Below, one piece after another: positions 17,107 to 25,695 of a stretch of DNA of 64,000 bases. Numbering within the stretch: the first letter of the stretch is position 1; the number at the start of each line of letters is the position of its first letter. A model generated the notes under the pieces. It was not told the origin of the DNA. It did no database searches and was given only the letters and a program-made list of their open reading frames with translations. The stretch covers positions 2,790,001-2,854,000 of the forward strand of contig CAVWLA010000001.1 in the NCBI GenBank assembly GCA_963755825.1. The letters are read 5' to 3'. The position numbers and the translations under genes are program-made. The stretch is from DATBQN01 sp963755825. GTDB taxonomy: Bacteria; Acidobacteriota; Thermoanaerobaculia; Multivoradales; UBA5704.

Positions 17107-17237
17107 TGGGTCGCTCCTTTCTCCTGCACTCTCGTGCCAGCTCCGATCGCTTCCGATCGAGCGCAAAATCCACCGCGGCGCGGGTCGCCCCGCTCCCGGT
17201 GGAAGACGGCTTGCGCCGTGATTCCTCGACGGCTCGC

Positions 17238-17792
17238 CTAGGCGCTTCCGGCTTCGCCTTCGCGCTTGGCGGCCCGCTGCCGCGGCGGACCCAGGATGGC
17301 GTGCATCCGGTTCCCCGTCATTTCGGGCGACGATTCTACCACTCCCCGCTCGCCCACGTCCTGGGCGACCCGCGCCAGGAGCTTGCGGCCGAGGTCGGTC
17401 CGGGCCATCTCGCGGCCGCGGAACTGCACCGTCGCCTTGACCTTGTCGCCCTCGTCGAGGAAGCGCAGCACGTTCTTCATCTTGAAGTCGTAGTCGTGCT
17501 CGTCGATGTTGGGCCGGAACTTGACCTCTTTGACGTGCACGGTGTGCTGCTTGCGCTTCGACTCGTGCAGCTTCTTCTTCTGCTGGTAGAGGAACTTGCC
17601 GAAGTCCATGATGCGGCAGACCGGGGGCACGGCCGCCGGCGCCACCTCCACCAGGTCGAGCCCCTGCTCCTGGGCCCGCCGCAGGGCGTCCTCGATGGTC
17701 ACGATCCCCGCCTGCGATCCGTCGCCTTCGATCAGGCGCACCTCGCGCACCCGAATCCGTGCATTCACTCGCGTCGTCTTATCGATACTCAG
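17238..17792 (-). CDS. infC: Translation initiation factor IF-3, non-canonical start codon
   Basis: Both IF-3 domains are present: N-domain (NARIRVREVRLIEGDGSQAG, IEDALRRAQEQGLDLVEVAP, CRIMDFGKFLYQQ) and C-domain (KEVKFRPNIDEHDYDFKMKN, FRGREMARTDLG). A full AGGAGGTG ribosome site lies at 17801-17808. The codon at proper distance is CTG (17790-17792), with ATC at 17784-17786 as the alternative. No ATG, GTG or TTG lies between the ribosome site and the conserved N-domain except one too far downstream. Known infC genes use rare starts so that IF-3 represses its own synthesis. Confidence 0.94.
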   Translation of the reverse strand: MSIDKTTRVNARIRVREVRLIEGDGSQAGIVTIEDALRRAQEQGLDLVEVAPAAVPPVCRIMDFGKFLYQQKKKLHESKRKQHTVHVKEVKFRPNIDEHDYDFKMKNVLRFLDEGDKVKATVQFRGREMARTDLGRKLLARVAQDVGERGVVESSPEMTGNRMHAILGPPRQRAAKREGEAGSA

Positions 17793-17823
17793 TTGGAGCT
17801 CACCTCCTGGAGAGCGTGGTTGT

Positions 17824-19806
17824 TCATAGGTCGTTGGTGCGCCGCGCCGCCCGATCGGCGACGCGCCCCACGAACCCGTCGATCGCCATGGCGCCCAGGT
17901 CCTCGCCCGAGCGCCGGCGCACCGCCACCGTGCGGTCCTCCTGCTCGCGTGCACCGACGACGAGCATGTAGGGGACCTTCTGCATCTGCGCCTCGCGGAT
18001 CTTGTAGCCCAGCTTCTCGTTGCGGGCATCGAGCTCGGCGCGCAGGCCGGCCGCGGCGAGGGCGGTGCGCACCTCATCGCCGTAACCGGTGAACTTTTCG
18101 GAGACCGGCAGCACCACCGCCTGGACCGGCGCCAGCCAGACCGGGAACGCCCCCGCGGTGTGCTCGATCAGGACCGCCATGAAGCGCTCGACCGAGCCCA
18201 GCATGGCGCGGTGGACCATCACCGGCCGGTGCTCGCCGCCGTCGGCGCCGACGTAGTGCAGGTCGAAGCGCTCCGGCATCTGGTAGTCGAGCTGCACGGT
18301 GCCCAGCTGCCAGCGGCGGCCGATCGCATCGGCGACGTGGAAGTCGATCTTCGGGCCGTAGAAGGCGCCGTCGCCGGGGTTGACGCTGTAGGCCAGGCCG
18401 CGGCGGCCGAGCGCCGCGGCGAGGGCGCCTTCGGCGTGCGCCCACACCTCGGCGGTGCCGATCGACTTCGCGGGCCGCGTCGACAGCTCGATCGCGACGT
18501 CCTCGAATCCCAGCGTCCGATAGACCTCCAGGATCATGTCGGTGACCGCCAGCACCTCGCTCTCGATCTGCTCCTCTGTACAGAAGATATGTGCGTCATC
18601 CTGGCAGAACGAGCGCACGCGCAGGAGCCCCGAGGTGACGCCGCTCCGCTCGTAGCGGTGGAGGCGGCCGAAATCGGCGTAGCGAATCGGCAGGTCGCGG
18701 TACGAGCGCATGCGGGTGCCGAAGATCAGGCACGCCGCCGGGCAGTTCATCGGCTTGACCGCGAACTGCTTCTCGTCGACCTCGGTGAAGAACATCGCCT
18801 CGTGGTAGTTGGCCCAGTGGCCGGAGGTCTTCCACAGGTCGACGTCCATGATCTGCGGCGTCAACACCTCGCCATAGCCGAAACGGCGGTAGAGCTCCCG
18901 CACGTACTCCTCGAGGGCGTTGTAGACGAACGCCCCCTTGGGGTGGAAGAACGGCGAGGCCGGCGCCGCCGGGTTGAAGCTGAAGAGGTCGAGCTCGACG
19001 CCCAGCCGGCGGTGGTCGCGCGCCCGCGCCTGCTCCACCCGCGCCAGATACTGGTCGAGCTCGGCCTGCGAGGCGAAGGCGGTGCCGTAGATGCGCTGCA
19101 GCCGCTCGTTCGCCTCGTCGCCCTTGAAGTAGACGGCGGACGACTCGAGGAGCTTGACGGCGCCGATCTGGTCGAGGCGCTGGACGTGCGGGCCGCGGCA
19201 GAGGTCGACGAAGCCGCCCACCGCCTCTCCCGCCGGACCGTGCCGGTAGAGGGTGATCGTCTCCCCCTCCGGGATGTCCTTGAGGCGCTCGGTCTTGAGG
19301 TCGTTCCCCTGGCCGGCGAAGAGCGCTGCGGCCTCGGCACGCGGCACCTCGCGCCGCTCGAAGCCGCCGCCCTGGGCGACGATCCGCCGCATCTCGGCCT
19401 CGATCGCCTCCAGATCCTCGGCGGTGAAGGGGCGCGGAAAGCGGAAGTCGTACTGGAACTTCTCGCTGTGGTCCTGCCGCCCGGCGTCCACCCGCGCCTC
19501 GGGGAAGAGGCGCATCACCGCGTCGGCGAGCACGTGCTCGGCGCTGTGGCGGACGAAGTCGCCGGCCTCCGGGCTCTTGGTGGTGAAGATGCGGAAGGCG
19601 CCGTCGGCGGTGAGCGGCTGGCGCAGGTCCACCCGCCGGCCGTCGAGCTCGGCGCCGACGGCGTCCTTGGCGAGCCGCGGGCCGATCGATGCGGCGACCG
19701 CCAGCGGCGTCGTGCCCGGCGCCACGCTCCGCACCGACCCGTCGGGAAGGGTCAGATGGATCGCAGCGGCGCTTCCGGGCGCGAGGCCCGCGTCACCGGA
19801 TGTCAC
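17824..19806 (-). CDS. thrS: Threonyl-tRNA synthetase
   Basis: 660 residues with the full domain order: TGS (IHLTLPDGSVRSVAPGTTPL), editing/SAD domain with HSAEH and CRGPH zinc-site motifs, class II catalytic domain (KPMNCPAACLIF, RVRSFCQDDAHIFC, GAFYGPKIDFHV) and an anticodon-binding C-terminus. It charges tRNA-Thr and clears Ser-tRNA-Thr. The GTG start at 19806 places the TGS domain about 15 residues in; no strong ribosome site is seen. infC follows after 31 bp. Confidence 0.96.
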   Translation of the reverse strand: MTSGDAGLAPGSAAAIHLTLPDGSVRSVAPGTTPLAVAASIGPRLAKDAVGAELDGRRVDLRQPLTADGAFRIFTTKSPEAGDFVRHSAEHVLADAVMRLFPEARVDAGRQDHSEKFQYDFRFPRPFTAEDLEAIEAEMRRIVAQGGGFERREVPRAEAAALFAGQGNDLKTERLKDIPEGETITLYRHGPAGEAVGGFVDLCRGPHVQRLDQIGAVKLLESSAVYFKGDEANERLQRIYGTAFASQAELDQYLARVEQARARDHRRLGVELDLFSFNPAAPASPFFHPKGAFVYNALEEYVRELYRRFGYGEVLTPQIMDVDLWKTSGHWANYHEAMFFTEVDEKQFAVKPMNCPAACLIFGTRMRSYRDLPIRYADFGRLHRYERSGVTSGLLRVRSFCQDDAHIFCTEEQIESEVLAVTDMILEVYRTLGFEDVAIELSTRPAKSIGTAEVWAHAEGALAAALGRRGLAYSVNPGDGAFYGPKIDFHVADAIGRRWQLGTVQLDYQMPERFDLHYVGADGGEHRPVMVHRAMLGSVERFMAVLIEHTAGAFPVWLAPVQAVVLPVSEKFTGYGDEVRTALAAAGLRAELDARNEKLGYKIREAQMQKVPYMLVVGAREQEDRTVAVRRRSGEDLGAMAIDGFVGRVADRAARRTNDL

Positions 19807-19818
19807 GAGCGGGGGGAA

Positions 19819-19895
19819 TGGTAGGCGCTAGCGGATTCGAACCGCTGACCTCTACCGTGTGAAGGTAGCGCTCTAACCAGCTGAGCTAAGCGCCT
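19819..19895 (-). tRNA. tRNA-Val (CAC)
   Basis: Complete cloverleaf: 7-bp acceptor stem AGGCGCT/AGCGCCT, D-stem GCTC/GAGC, anticodon stem CTACC/GGTAG with loop TTCACAC (anticodon CAC), T-stem AGCGG/CCGCT with TTCGAAT, and an encoded CCA end. It lies 12 bp before thrS. Confidence 0.97.
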
Positions 19896-20032
19896 GGGCA
19901 TGCAGCGGGACGACGGTCGATGCGATCGGACGAGCGGACGGCAGGCGGCCGAGGAGAGGTCGCCGGCGGGGGGCGGATCAGATGCGCGCTCGATCGTTTG
20001 GGTCTTCTTTCCTGGCTCGACTCGTCTGTAAA

Positions 20033-20109
20033 TGGTAGGCCCTAGCGGACTTGAACCGCTGACCTCTACGATGTCAACGTAGCGCTCTAACCAACTGAGC
20101 TAAGGGCCT
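20033..20109 (-). tRNA. tRNA-Val (GAC)
   Basis: Complete cloverleaf: acceptor stem AGGCCCT/AGGGCCT, D-stem GCTC/GAGC, anticodon stem CTACG/CGTAG with loop TTGACAT (anticodon GAC), T-stem AGCGG/CCGCT with TTCAAGT, encoded CCA. It differs from the CAC gene mainly in acceptor and anticodon arms, consistent with a tandem duplication. 137 bp separate the two. Confidence 0.97.
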
Positions 20110-20146
20110 AGAAGCTCCCGACTCCAACCGCCGCCGAGGACCCCGA

Positions 20147-20176
20147 AGGCTAGCAAACGCCTACAGCGAGTGTCAA
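20147..20176 (-). promoter_or_regulatory. Sigma70-like promoter for the tRNA-Val genes
   Basis: On the minus strand TTGACA (20171-20176), an 18-base spacer and TAGCCT (20147-20152) lie about 38 bases upstream of tRNA-Val(GAC). The perfect -35 box and the distance fit a stable-RNA promoter. Confidence 0.6.
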
Positions 20177-20383
20177 ACGCCCCCCCCACGGAGCCTTTGG
20201 CCCCTCGATTGCACCGCTTCGGCGTGATCGCACACTCGATCGCAGCTGAACGTCCTTGAATGGCCGCAAGGTCCGCTCTGCCGTCACCCGCCGGGGCCCA
20301 GCCCGCAGGCGCGGGGTCGATGGCGCCCGCATCGAGGGGTGGCATGGTGCCAACCTCTCCGCATCGATGAAGGGAAGGCCGCC

Positions 20384-21433
20384 ATGTCCACCCTCCACCC
20401 ACCCGCCCCAGAGCACCGCCGCGCCAGGCTCGGCCGCCGCGGGCTCCTCCTCAGTCTCTTCGCCGCCGGCTCCCTCCTCGCGGCGAGCGCCTCCGCCGAC
20501 GACAGCGGCACCAGCGTGCGCCCCGTCACCGGCCCCTCGTACCCCGCCGCATCGGTCAGCTCGCCAGCCGACCTGACCGCCGGCTCGCCGGCGTCGGGCG
20601 GCCTCGGAGCCATTCTGGCGCCGCGCACCTCCGGCAACGGCCTGAGCCTCGTCGGCACGGTGGCCGCCTCCTGGGGCGGATCGACGGCCAGGATGACAGT
20701 CGACCACATCGTCAACAGCCGCGCCGGCGGCACCTCGGGGACGCTGCGGCTGGTCCTCTGGGCGAATCCGAGCTACCCGGTCTACGGCCAGACGATCACC
20801 TACTACGACCTCGCGAGCTACCTGCTCTCGCCGCTCGGCCACGGCCTCGAGTACAACAGCGTCGACACCGGCACCCTCGCCTACAACCCGCCGCCGGCAG
20901 GCTGCTTCTACGTCACCGTGGCGCTCGAGGAGTTCAACGGCTCGACCTACAACCTGGAGGACATCCGAGTGCTCACCGCGGGCGGCACGCCCGACGGCGC
21001 CGGCCACGAACGCTTCTCGTTCGGCGGCGCGAGCTGCCAGGTGTCGACGACGAGCTGCACGCCCGACGCGCACACCGCCTGCCTGCTCAACAACCGCTTC
21101 AAGGCGACGCTCCTCTTCCGCGGCGACTTCACCAACAACCCGGCGGACACTCAGGCGCTGGTCAAGTCGGTCACCGGCTTCGCCAACGCCAACTTCGAGA
21201 CCTCGTTCTTCTACTTCAACGACCCCAACAACATCGAGGTCCTCCTGAAGATGCTCGACCAGGGCAACACCAACTCCCTCGGCCAGCCGACGATCGCGGT
21301 CCTCTTCGGCACCGCGACGCCGCTCCGCGTCGAGCTCACCATCACCGACACCGCGACCTCGGTGATCCGCAAATACACCAGCCCGTTCACCAGCATGGCG
21401 GGCGCCACCGACTTCACGGCGTTCGTCAAATAG
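20384..21433 (+). CDS. Secreted protein, acidobacterial type, unknown function
   Basis: 349 residues from ATG 20384, preceded by a GGAAGG ribosome site. A Tat-like or long signal peptide (RRARLGRRGLLLSLFAAGSL, cleavage near ASA) is followed by a beta-rich domain at about 80-210. A C-terminal module begins at CTPDAHTACLLNNRFKATLL and contains SFFYFNDPNNIEVLLKMLDQ and LRVELTITDT. This module resembles one I recall from many secreted acidobacterial proteins (LCL..GRF.V...FFDP.N.E..VK.LD). Its role is unknown. A DUF1800 gene follows after 62 bp. Confidence 0.75.
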   Translation: MSTLHPPAPEHRRARLGRRGLLLSLFAAGSLLAASASADDSGTSVRPVTGPSYPAASVSSPADLTAGSPASGGLGAILAPRTSGNGLSLVGTVAASWGGSTARMTVDHIVNSRAGGTSGTLRLVLWANPSYPVYGQTITYYDLASYLLSPLGHGLEYNSVDTGTLAYNPPPAGCFYVTVALEEFNGSTYNLEDIRVLTAGGTPDGAGHERFSFGGASCQVSTTSCTPDAHTACLLNNRFKATLLFRGDFTNNPADTQALVKSVTGFANANFETSFFYFNDPNNIEVLLKMLDQGNTNSLGQPTIAVLFGTATPLRVELTITDTATSVIRKYTSPFTSMAGATDFTAFVK

Positions 21434-21495
21434 GCCGGGGGGGGCGGCCGGCGGGCTCCGTGCAAACGGCCGCCGGCCGCCGCTCGTATCTAGAG

Positions 21496-23505
21496 ATGAT
21501 GGATCGACGTGCGCGCGGCCGGCTCGCTCTCGCAGCGCTCGCGGTCGCCGGGTTGCTGGCGGCGGACGCGGGTGCGGGCGCCCGTCCAGTCAGCCGTGGC
21601 CTCCATCTCCCCTGGCGGCAGGCGGGGTGGACGGAGCGCGCCGCGGCAGCTCACCTCCTCGACCGCTTCGCCTTCGGCCCGCGGCCAGGCGAGGTCGACG
21701 CCGTCGTCGCGATGGGGCTCGACCGCTGGCTCGAGCGGCAGATCGACGGCCCGGGCGAGCCCGATCCGGCCCTCGACGCCCGCCTCGCCCGCTATCCGGC
21801 GCTCGCCCTGCCGCTCGCCGAGACGCTCCGCCGCTACCCGGCGGACGGCGTGGTGCGCGCCGAGGCCCGCCGCGCCGGCGTCCTCCCCGACCCCAACGCG
21901 CCAGCGTCGAGCGGCCCGACAGCGGCCCTCCAAGCGCTCGACGACAAGGCGATCCGCGAGCGCGTCAAGGAGCTCGCGGCCGAGCGCGGCTACCTCCCGG
22001 AGCACGAGCTGGTCGACCAGGCGAAGGCGCAGAAGCTCCTCCGCGCCGTCTACGCCGAGGACCAGCTGGCCGAGGTGATGGCCGACTTCTGGTTCAACCA
22101 TTTCAACGTCTCGCTGACCAACGACCGCACCCGCTCCTACCTGCTCTCCTACGAGCGCGACGCCATCCGCCCGCACGCGCTCGGCCGCTTCCGCGACCTC
22201 CTCGAGGCGACCGCGCGCCACCCGGCGATGCTGCACTATCTCGACAACGCGCAGTCGGTGGCGCCGGCGGGCGCCGCGACGACGGCGCAGGTCGAGCGCG
22301 CGGTTTTCGCCGGCGGCGCCCGCCGCGCCGGCAAGGCGCCGCCGGCCGGCCGCAGTGCACCGGCGGCGAAGCCGAGCTCCGCCCCCGCCGGAAAGCCCCC
22401 GGCGCCGGGGCTCAACGAGAACTATGCCCGCGAGCTGATGGAGCTCCACACCCTGGGGGTCGACGGCGGCTATACGCAGCGGGACGTCGTCGAGGTCGCC
22501 CGCGCCTTCACCGGCTGGACGGCGATGCCGCCGGCCGAGGTCGACCGCGAGAAGACCGCCGAGCGGCTCGCCCGGGAGGCGCACAACGGCATCGGCGGCT
22601 CGCTCCGCGACGGCGAGTTCCTCTTCCGCGCCGACACCCACGACGCCGGCGCCAAGACGGTCCTCGGACACCCCCTCCCCGCCGGCCGCGGCATCGAGGA
22701 CGGCGAGGAGGTGCTCGATCTCCTTGCCGCGGCGCCGGCGACGGCGCGCCACCTGGCGCGCGCGCTCGCCGTGCGCTTCGTCGCCGACCACCCCTCGCCC
22801 GCCCTCGTCGACCGCCTGGCGGGGGTCTACCTGGCGACCGGCGGCGACGTCCGCGCCCTGCTGCGGGCGATCGCCGAGTCGCCGGAGCTCTGGCGCCGCG
22901 ACGAGGCGGCGGCGAAGGTCAAGTCGCCCTTCGAGCTGGCGGTCTCCGCCCTCCGCGCCCTCGGCGCCGAGGTGACCGACCCGCGCGCCACCCTCGACTG
23001 GATCGGCCGCATCGGCGAGCCGCTCTACGCCTGCCAGCCGCCGACCGGCTACCCCGACCGCGCCGAGGCCTGGGTCAACACCGGCGCCCTCCTGGCGCGG
23101 ATGAGCTTCGGCCTCCAGCTCGCGGCGGGGAAGGTGGGGGGCGTCAAGGTCGACGTGCTGCGGCCGGAGCCGCGCGCGCAGGTCGCACCCGCGGCACTCC
23201 CCGCCGCCCGCCAGGCGGCGCTCGCCGCCTACGGCGCCCTCCTCCTCCCCGGCCGCGACCTCGGCTCCATGCTCGCCGAGCTCCGCCCGCTCGTCGACCG
23301 CGCCGACTTCCCCCGTCCGAGCGATCAGGCCGCGAGAGCCTTCCTCGTCGAGGTCGCCAAGCCGCCCGTCCGCGACGAGGAGACCGGCGGCTGGATGCTC
23401 GGCGAGCCGGCGCTCCCCGTCCACCGCGAGAAGCCCTTCACCCCGACCCCCGCCCAAGAGACCGCCGGCCTCGTCCTCGGCTCGCCGGAGTTCCAGCGCC
23501 GCTGA
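21496..23505 (+). CDS. DUF1800 family protein
   Basis: About 669 residues from ATG 21496 (MMDRRARGRL). A signal peptide is followed by the DUF1800 hallmarks: AAHLLDRFAFGPRPGEVDAV, MADFWFNHFNVS, ENYARELMELHTLGV, and VARAFTGW. The central Ala/Pro-rich insertion (about 285-315) is low-complexity. DUF1800 proteins are exported, biochemically uncharacterised, and nearly always followed by a DUF1501 gene. None follows here; the next 1 kb holds repeats. Confidence 0.9.
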   Translation: MMDRRARGRLALAALAVAGLLAADAGAGARPVSRGLHLPWRQAGWTERAAAAHLLDRFAFGPRPGEVDAVVAMGLDRWLERQIDGPGEPDPALDARLARYPALALPLAETLRRYPADGVVRAEARRAGVLPDPNAPASSGPTAALQALDDKAIRERVKELAAERGYLPEHELVDQAKAQKLLRAVYAEDQLAEVMADFWFNHFNVSLTNDRTRSYLLSYERDAIRPHALGRFRDLLEATARHPAMLHYLDNAQSVAPAGAATTAQVERAVFAGGARRAGKAPPAGRSAPAAKPSSAPAGKPPAPGLNENYARELMELHTLGVDGGYTQRDVVEVARAFTGWTAMPPAEVDREKTAERLAREAHNGIGGSLRDGEFLFRADTHDAGAKTVLGHPLPAGRGIEDGEEVLDLLAAAPATARHLARALAVRFVADHPSPALVDRLAGVYLATGGDVRALLRAIAESPELWRRDEAAAKVKSPFELAVSALRALGAEVTDPRATLDWIGRIGEPLYACQPPTGYPDRAEAWVNTGALLARMSFGLQLAAGKVGGVKVDVLRPEPRAQVAPAALPAARQAALAAYGALLLPGRDLGSMLAELRPLVDRADFPRPSDQAARAFLVEVAKPPVRDEETGGWMLGEPALPVHREKPFTPTPAQETAGLVLGSPEFQRR

Positions 23506-23578
23506 GAGACCGGGAGCTTTTAGCGCTGCCGAGCACGTCGCGATGGCCCGTCGATACCCATCGATGCTCCCTCGACAC

Positions 23579-23684
23579 GTCATTCTGAGCGCAGCGAAGA
23601 ATCTGGGCGGCGGAGTCTAAGCGCAACGAGATCAACGAGTTGGAACGCTCCCCCCGCCAGATCCTTCGCTGCGCTCAGGATGAC
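23579..23684. repeat. REP-like inverted repeat (37-bp arms)
   Basis: Arm 23579-23615 (GTCATTCTGAGCGCAGCGAA...) and arm 23648-23684 are reverse complements at 32 of 37 positions around a 32-base loop. The core GTCATYCTGAGCGCAGCGAAG is a motif seen as dispersed palindromic repeats in many GC-rich bacteria. It lies 73 bp after the DUF1800 gene and may fold as a transcript 3'-end structure. Confidence 0.8.
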
Positions 23685-23850
23685 AATTTCGGAGGCTTCG
23701 CTGGGCACCGGCTCTCCGCCGGCGAGCCCTGATCTCGGCGAGCGGTCAGCGGGACCGCCGTCTCGTTCGGCCAAGCTCCTCGCCCGGCGACCAAGCCAGG
23801 CCTTTCGCCCGCAGAAACCGACGGCCCGATCACCGGGAAGACAGTAAAAA

Positions 23851-24144
23851 TCACCAAAACTCCTCGCCCTGCGACGCGGCGGGCAGTTTAGTTCACCGAA
23901 ACTCCTCGCTCTGCGACGCGGTGGGCAGTTTAGTTCGCCGAAACTCGTCGCTCTGCGACGCGGCAGGCAGTTTAGTTCACCGAAACTCCTCGCTCTGCGA
24001 CGCGGCGGTCAGTTTAGTTCACCGAAACTTCTCGCCCTGCAGCGCGGCGGGCAGTTTAATTCGCCGAAACTCATCGCTCTGCGACGCGGCAGGCAGTTTA
24101 ATTCACCGAAACTCCTCGCCCTGCACCTGAGCGGCCAGTTTCGC
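23851..24144. repeat. 42-bp tandem repeat array, seven units
   Basis: Seven consecutive units begin TCACCGAAACTCCTCGC... or a close variant at 23851, 23893, 23935, 23977, 24019, 24061 and 24103. Each ends GGGCAGTTTAGT or similar. A degenerate eighth unit starts at 24145. Each unit boundary can form a short hairpin (AGTTT...AAACT). Units abut without spacers. Because 42 is divisible by three the array stays open in some frames, but I do not regard it as coding. One full and one partial unit recur at 29167-29237 before the second glycosyltransferase copy. Confidence 0.9.
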
Positions 24145-24514
24145 GCGCCGAAACGGGTGGCCCGCTCGCAGGGAGAGGAGTAAAGCTCGCCGCGACCGCT
24201 CGCCCGCCCGCGCGGCGCCCTCGGCGGACGTCCCGTCGCGCTCGGCGGAGACGCTGGCGCTCTCGGCCGCCGCCGGCGCCGAGTGCTCGGCCGGATGCCC
24301 GGCGCTTCCGGGGGAATCCGCCGGCGCCGCCGACGGGCCGGCGGCTCGCCCAGACGCTCGGCGAGGGCGATCTCCCTCGTCGGGCCAGCCCGGACAGTGC
24401 ACGACGAAGCTGGGCTATCGTCACGCAGGCCGGCGCGCGGCGCCGAAGCCGCCGGACTCCGGCGCCTCAGAACGACCGCCGTTGCCGCCTCCCGCGTCCT
24501 CCGCTTCCTCCCCC

Positions 24515-25290
24515 ATGGCCCGCATCGTCCTCTCCACCTTCGGCTCGCTCGGCGACCTCCATCCCTATCTCGCCATCGCGCTCGGCCTGCGCGACCGCGG
24601 CCACCGGGTGGCTCTCGCGAGCGGTGGGGTCTACCGCGAGAAGATCGCGGCCGAGGGGATCGACTTCTTCCCCCTGCGTCCCGACGTGTCGCCCGACGAC
24701 CGCGAGCTCATCGCCTCCGCGATGGATCTGAAGAAGGGGCCAGAGCGCATCCTCCGCGACATCATGTTCCCGGCGATCCGCGAGAGCGCCGAGGATCTCC
24801 TCGCGGCCGCCCGCGGCGCCGACCTCCTCGTCACCCATCCGCTGACCTTCGCCGGGCCGCCGATCGCCGAGCTCCTCGGCATCCGCTGGGCCTCGGCGGT
24901 GCTGGCGCCGATCGGCTTCTTCTCCGCCCACGACCCGTCCGTCCTGCCCCCCTACCCGCGCCTCGCGCACTTGCGGCGCCTCGGCCCGCGGGTGAACGGC
25001 TGGATCCTGAACTATGGCCGCCGCGCGACGCTGCCGTGGACCGCGCCGGTCGCGCGGCTCCGTGCCGACCTCGGCCTGCCGCCCGGCGCCCATCCGGTCT
25101 TCGAGGGCCAGTTCTCACCGCATCTGGTGCTCGCCCTCTTCTCCCCGCTCCTCGCCGCACCGCAGCCGCCCACCTCGACCGCCTCCTCGCCGACCGGCGT
25201 TACGCCGAGCGCGCCGCGGCAGCCGGCGAGCGGGTCCGCCGCGAGGACGGCGTTGCGGCGGCCTGCGCGGCGATCGAGGGGCTGCTGAAG
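24515..25290 (+). pseudogene. Glycosyltransferase pseudogene (internal 478-bp deletion)
   Basis: The first 651 bases (24515-25165) match the intact gene at 29398 with only about two differences. The sequence then jumps to the last about 120 bases of the same gene (HLDRLLADRRYAERAAAAGE...). The missing piece is 478 bp, not a multiple of three, so the tail is out of frame. The lost part contains the nucleotide-sugar-binding half, and the remaining frame ends near 25288 with a meaningless tail. The final stop of the old frame is also changed (CTGAAG against CTGTAG). It cannot make a working enzyme. Confidence 0.92.
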
Positions 25291-25393
25291 AGAGGGCCTC
25301 CTCGGAGTAACCAGCTCAACATTTTGCTCCGCCCGGTGTCCTTCAAGCGTGATGGCGAGGCGGCGGCAATGGCCGGCTCGCTGGGAGGTAATC

Positions 25394-25672
25394 ATGCGCT
25401 TCGGCCCCAGGCGACCCTCGCTACGCAAGAAGCTCGCGGCGCGCACGTCGCTCAAGCGGATTGTGCGCCACTCTTTGGGGCTCAAAGCCCCTCGCGGTAT
25501 GGGCTGGCTGACGAACCCGCGGAGGGCCGCCTACAACCGGCTCTATTACCGGACGACGTTTTCTCTCGGCGGCCACCGGCCGGCAAGACATGCGAGCAGG
25601 CCGCCGGCCGGCTGCTCGCTCCTGCCGCTCGCCGTCGCTCTCCTCAGCTTCCTGATTTACCGCGCATCCTAG
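25394..25672 (+). CDS. Small basic protein with C-terminal membrane segment
   Basis: 92 residues from ATG 25394, with GGAGGT 6 bases upstream. The N-terminal 50 residues are strongly basic (RFGPRRPSLRKKLAARTSLK) and include NPRRAAYNRLYYRTTF. The last 20 residues form a hydrophobic helix (LLPLAVALLSFLIY). I do not recognise a family. It sits 24 bp before the vWA gene, in the same direction as the phosphatase and kinase genes, and is probably the first gene of that operon. Confidence 0.65.
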   Translation: MRFGPRRPSLRKKLAARTSLKRIVRHSLGLKAPRGMGWLTNPRRAAYNRLYYRTTFSLGGHRPARHASRPPAGCSLLPLAVALLSFLIYRAS

Positions 25673-25695
25673 CGAGACACGACGGAGACCGCGCC

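Noticed and set aside
17107..17237. A classical L20 leader or attenuator in the infC-rpmI spacer
   Set aside because: No T-run terminator or recognisable pseudoknot could be drawn with confidence.
23921..24130. A 69-residue protein with 14-residue repeats (NSSLCDAAGSL type)
   Set aside because: It exists only because 42 is divisible by three. It has no proper ribosome site, and the second copy of the segment does not preserve it.
23851..24144. The regular repeats as a CRISPR array
   Set aside because: Units abut with a 42-bp period and there are no unique spacers between conserved repeats; no cas gene is nearby.
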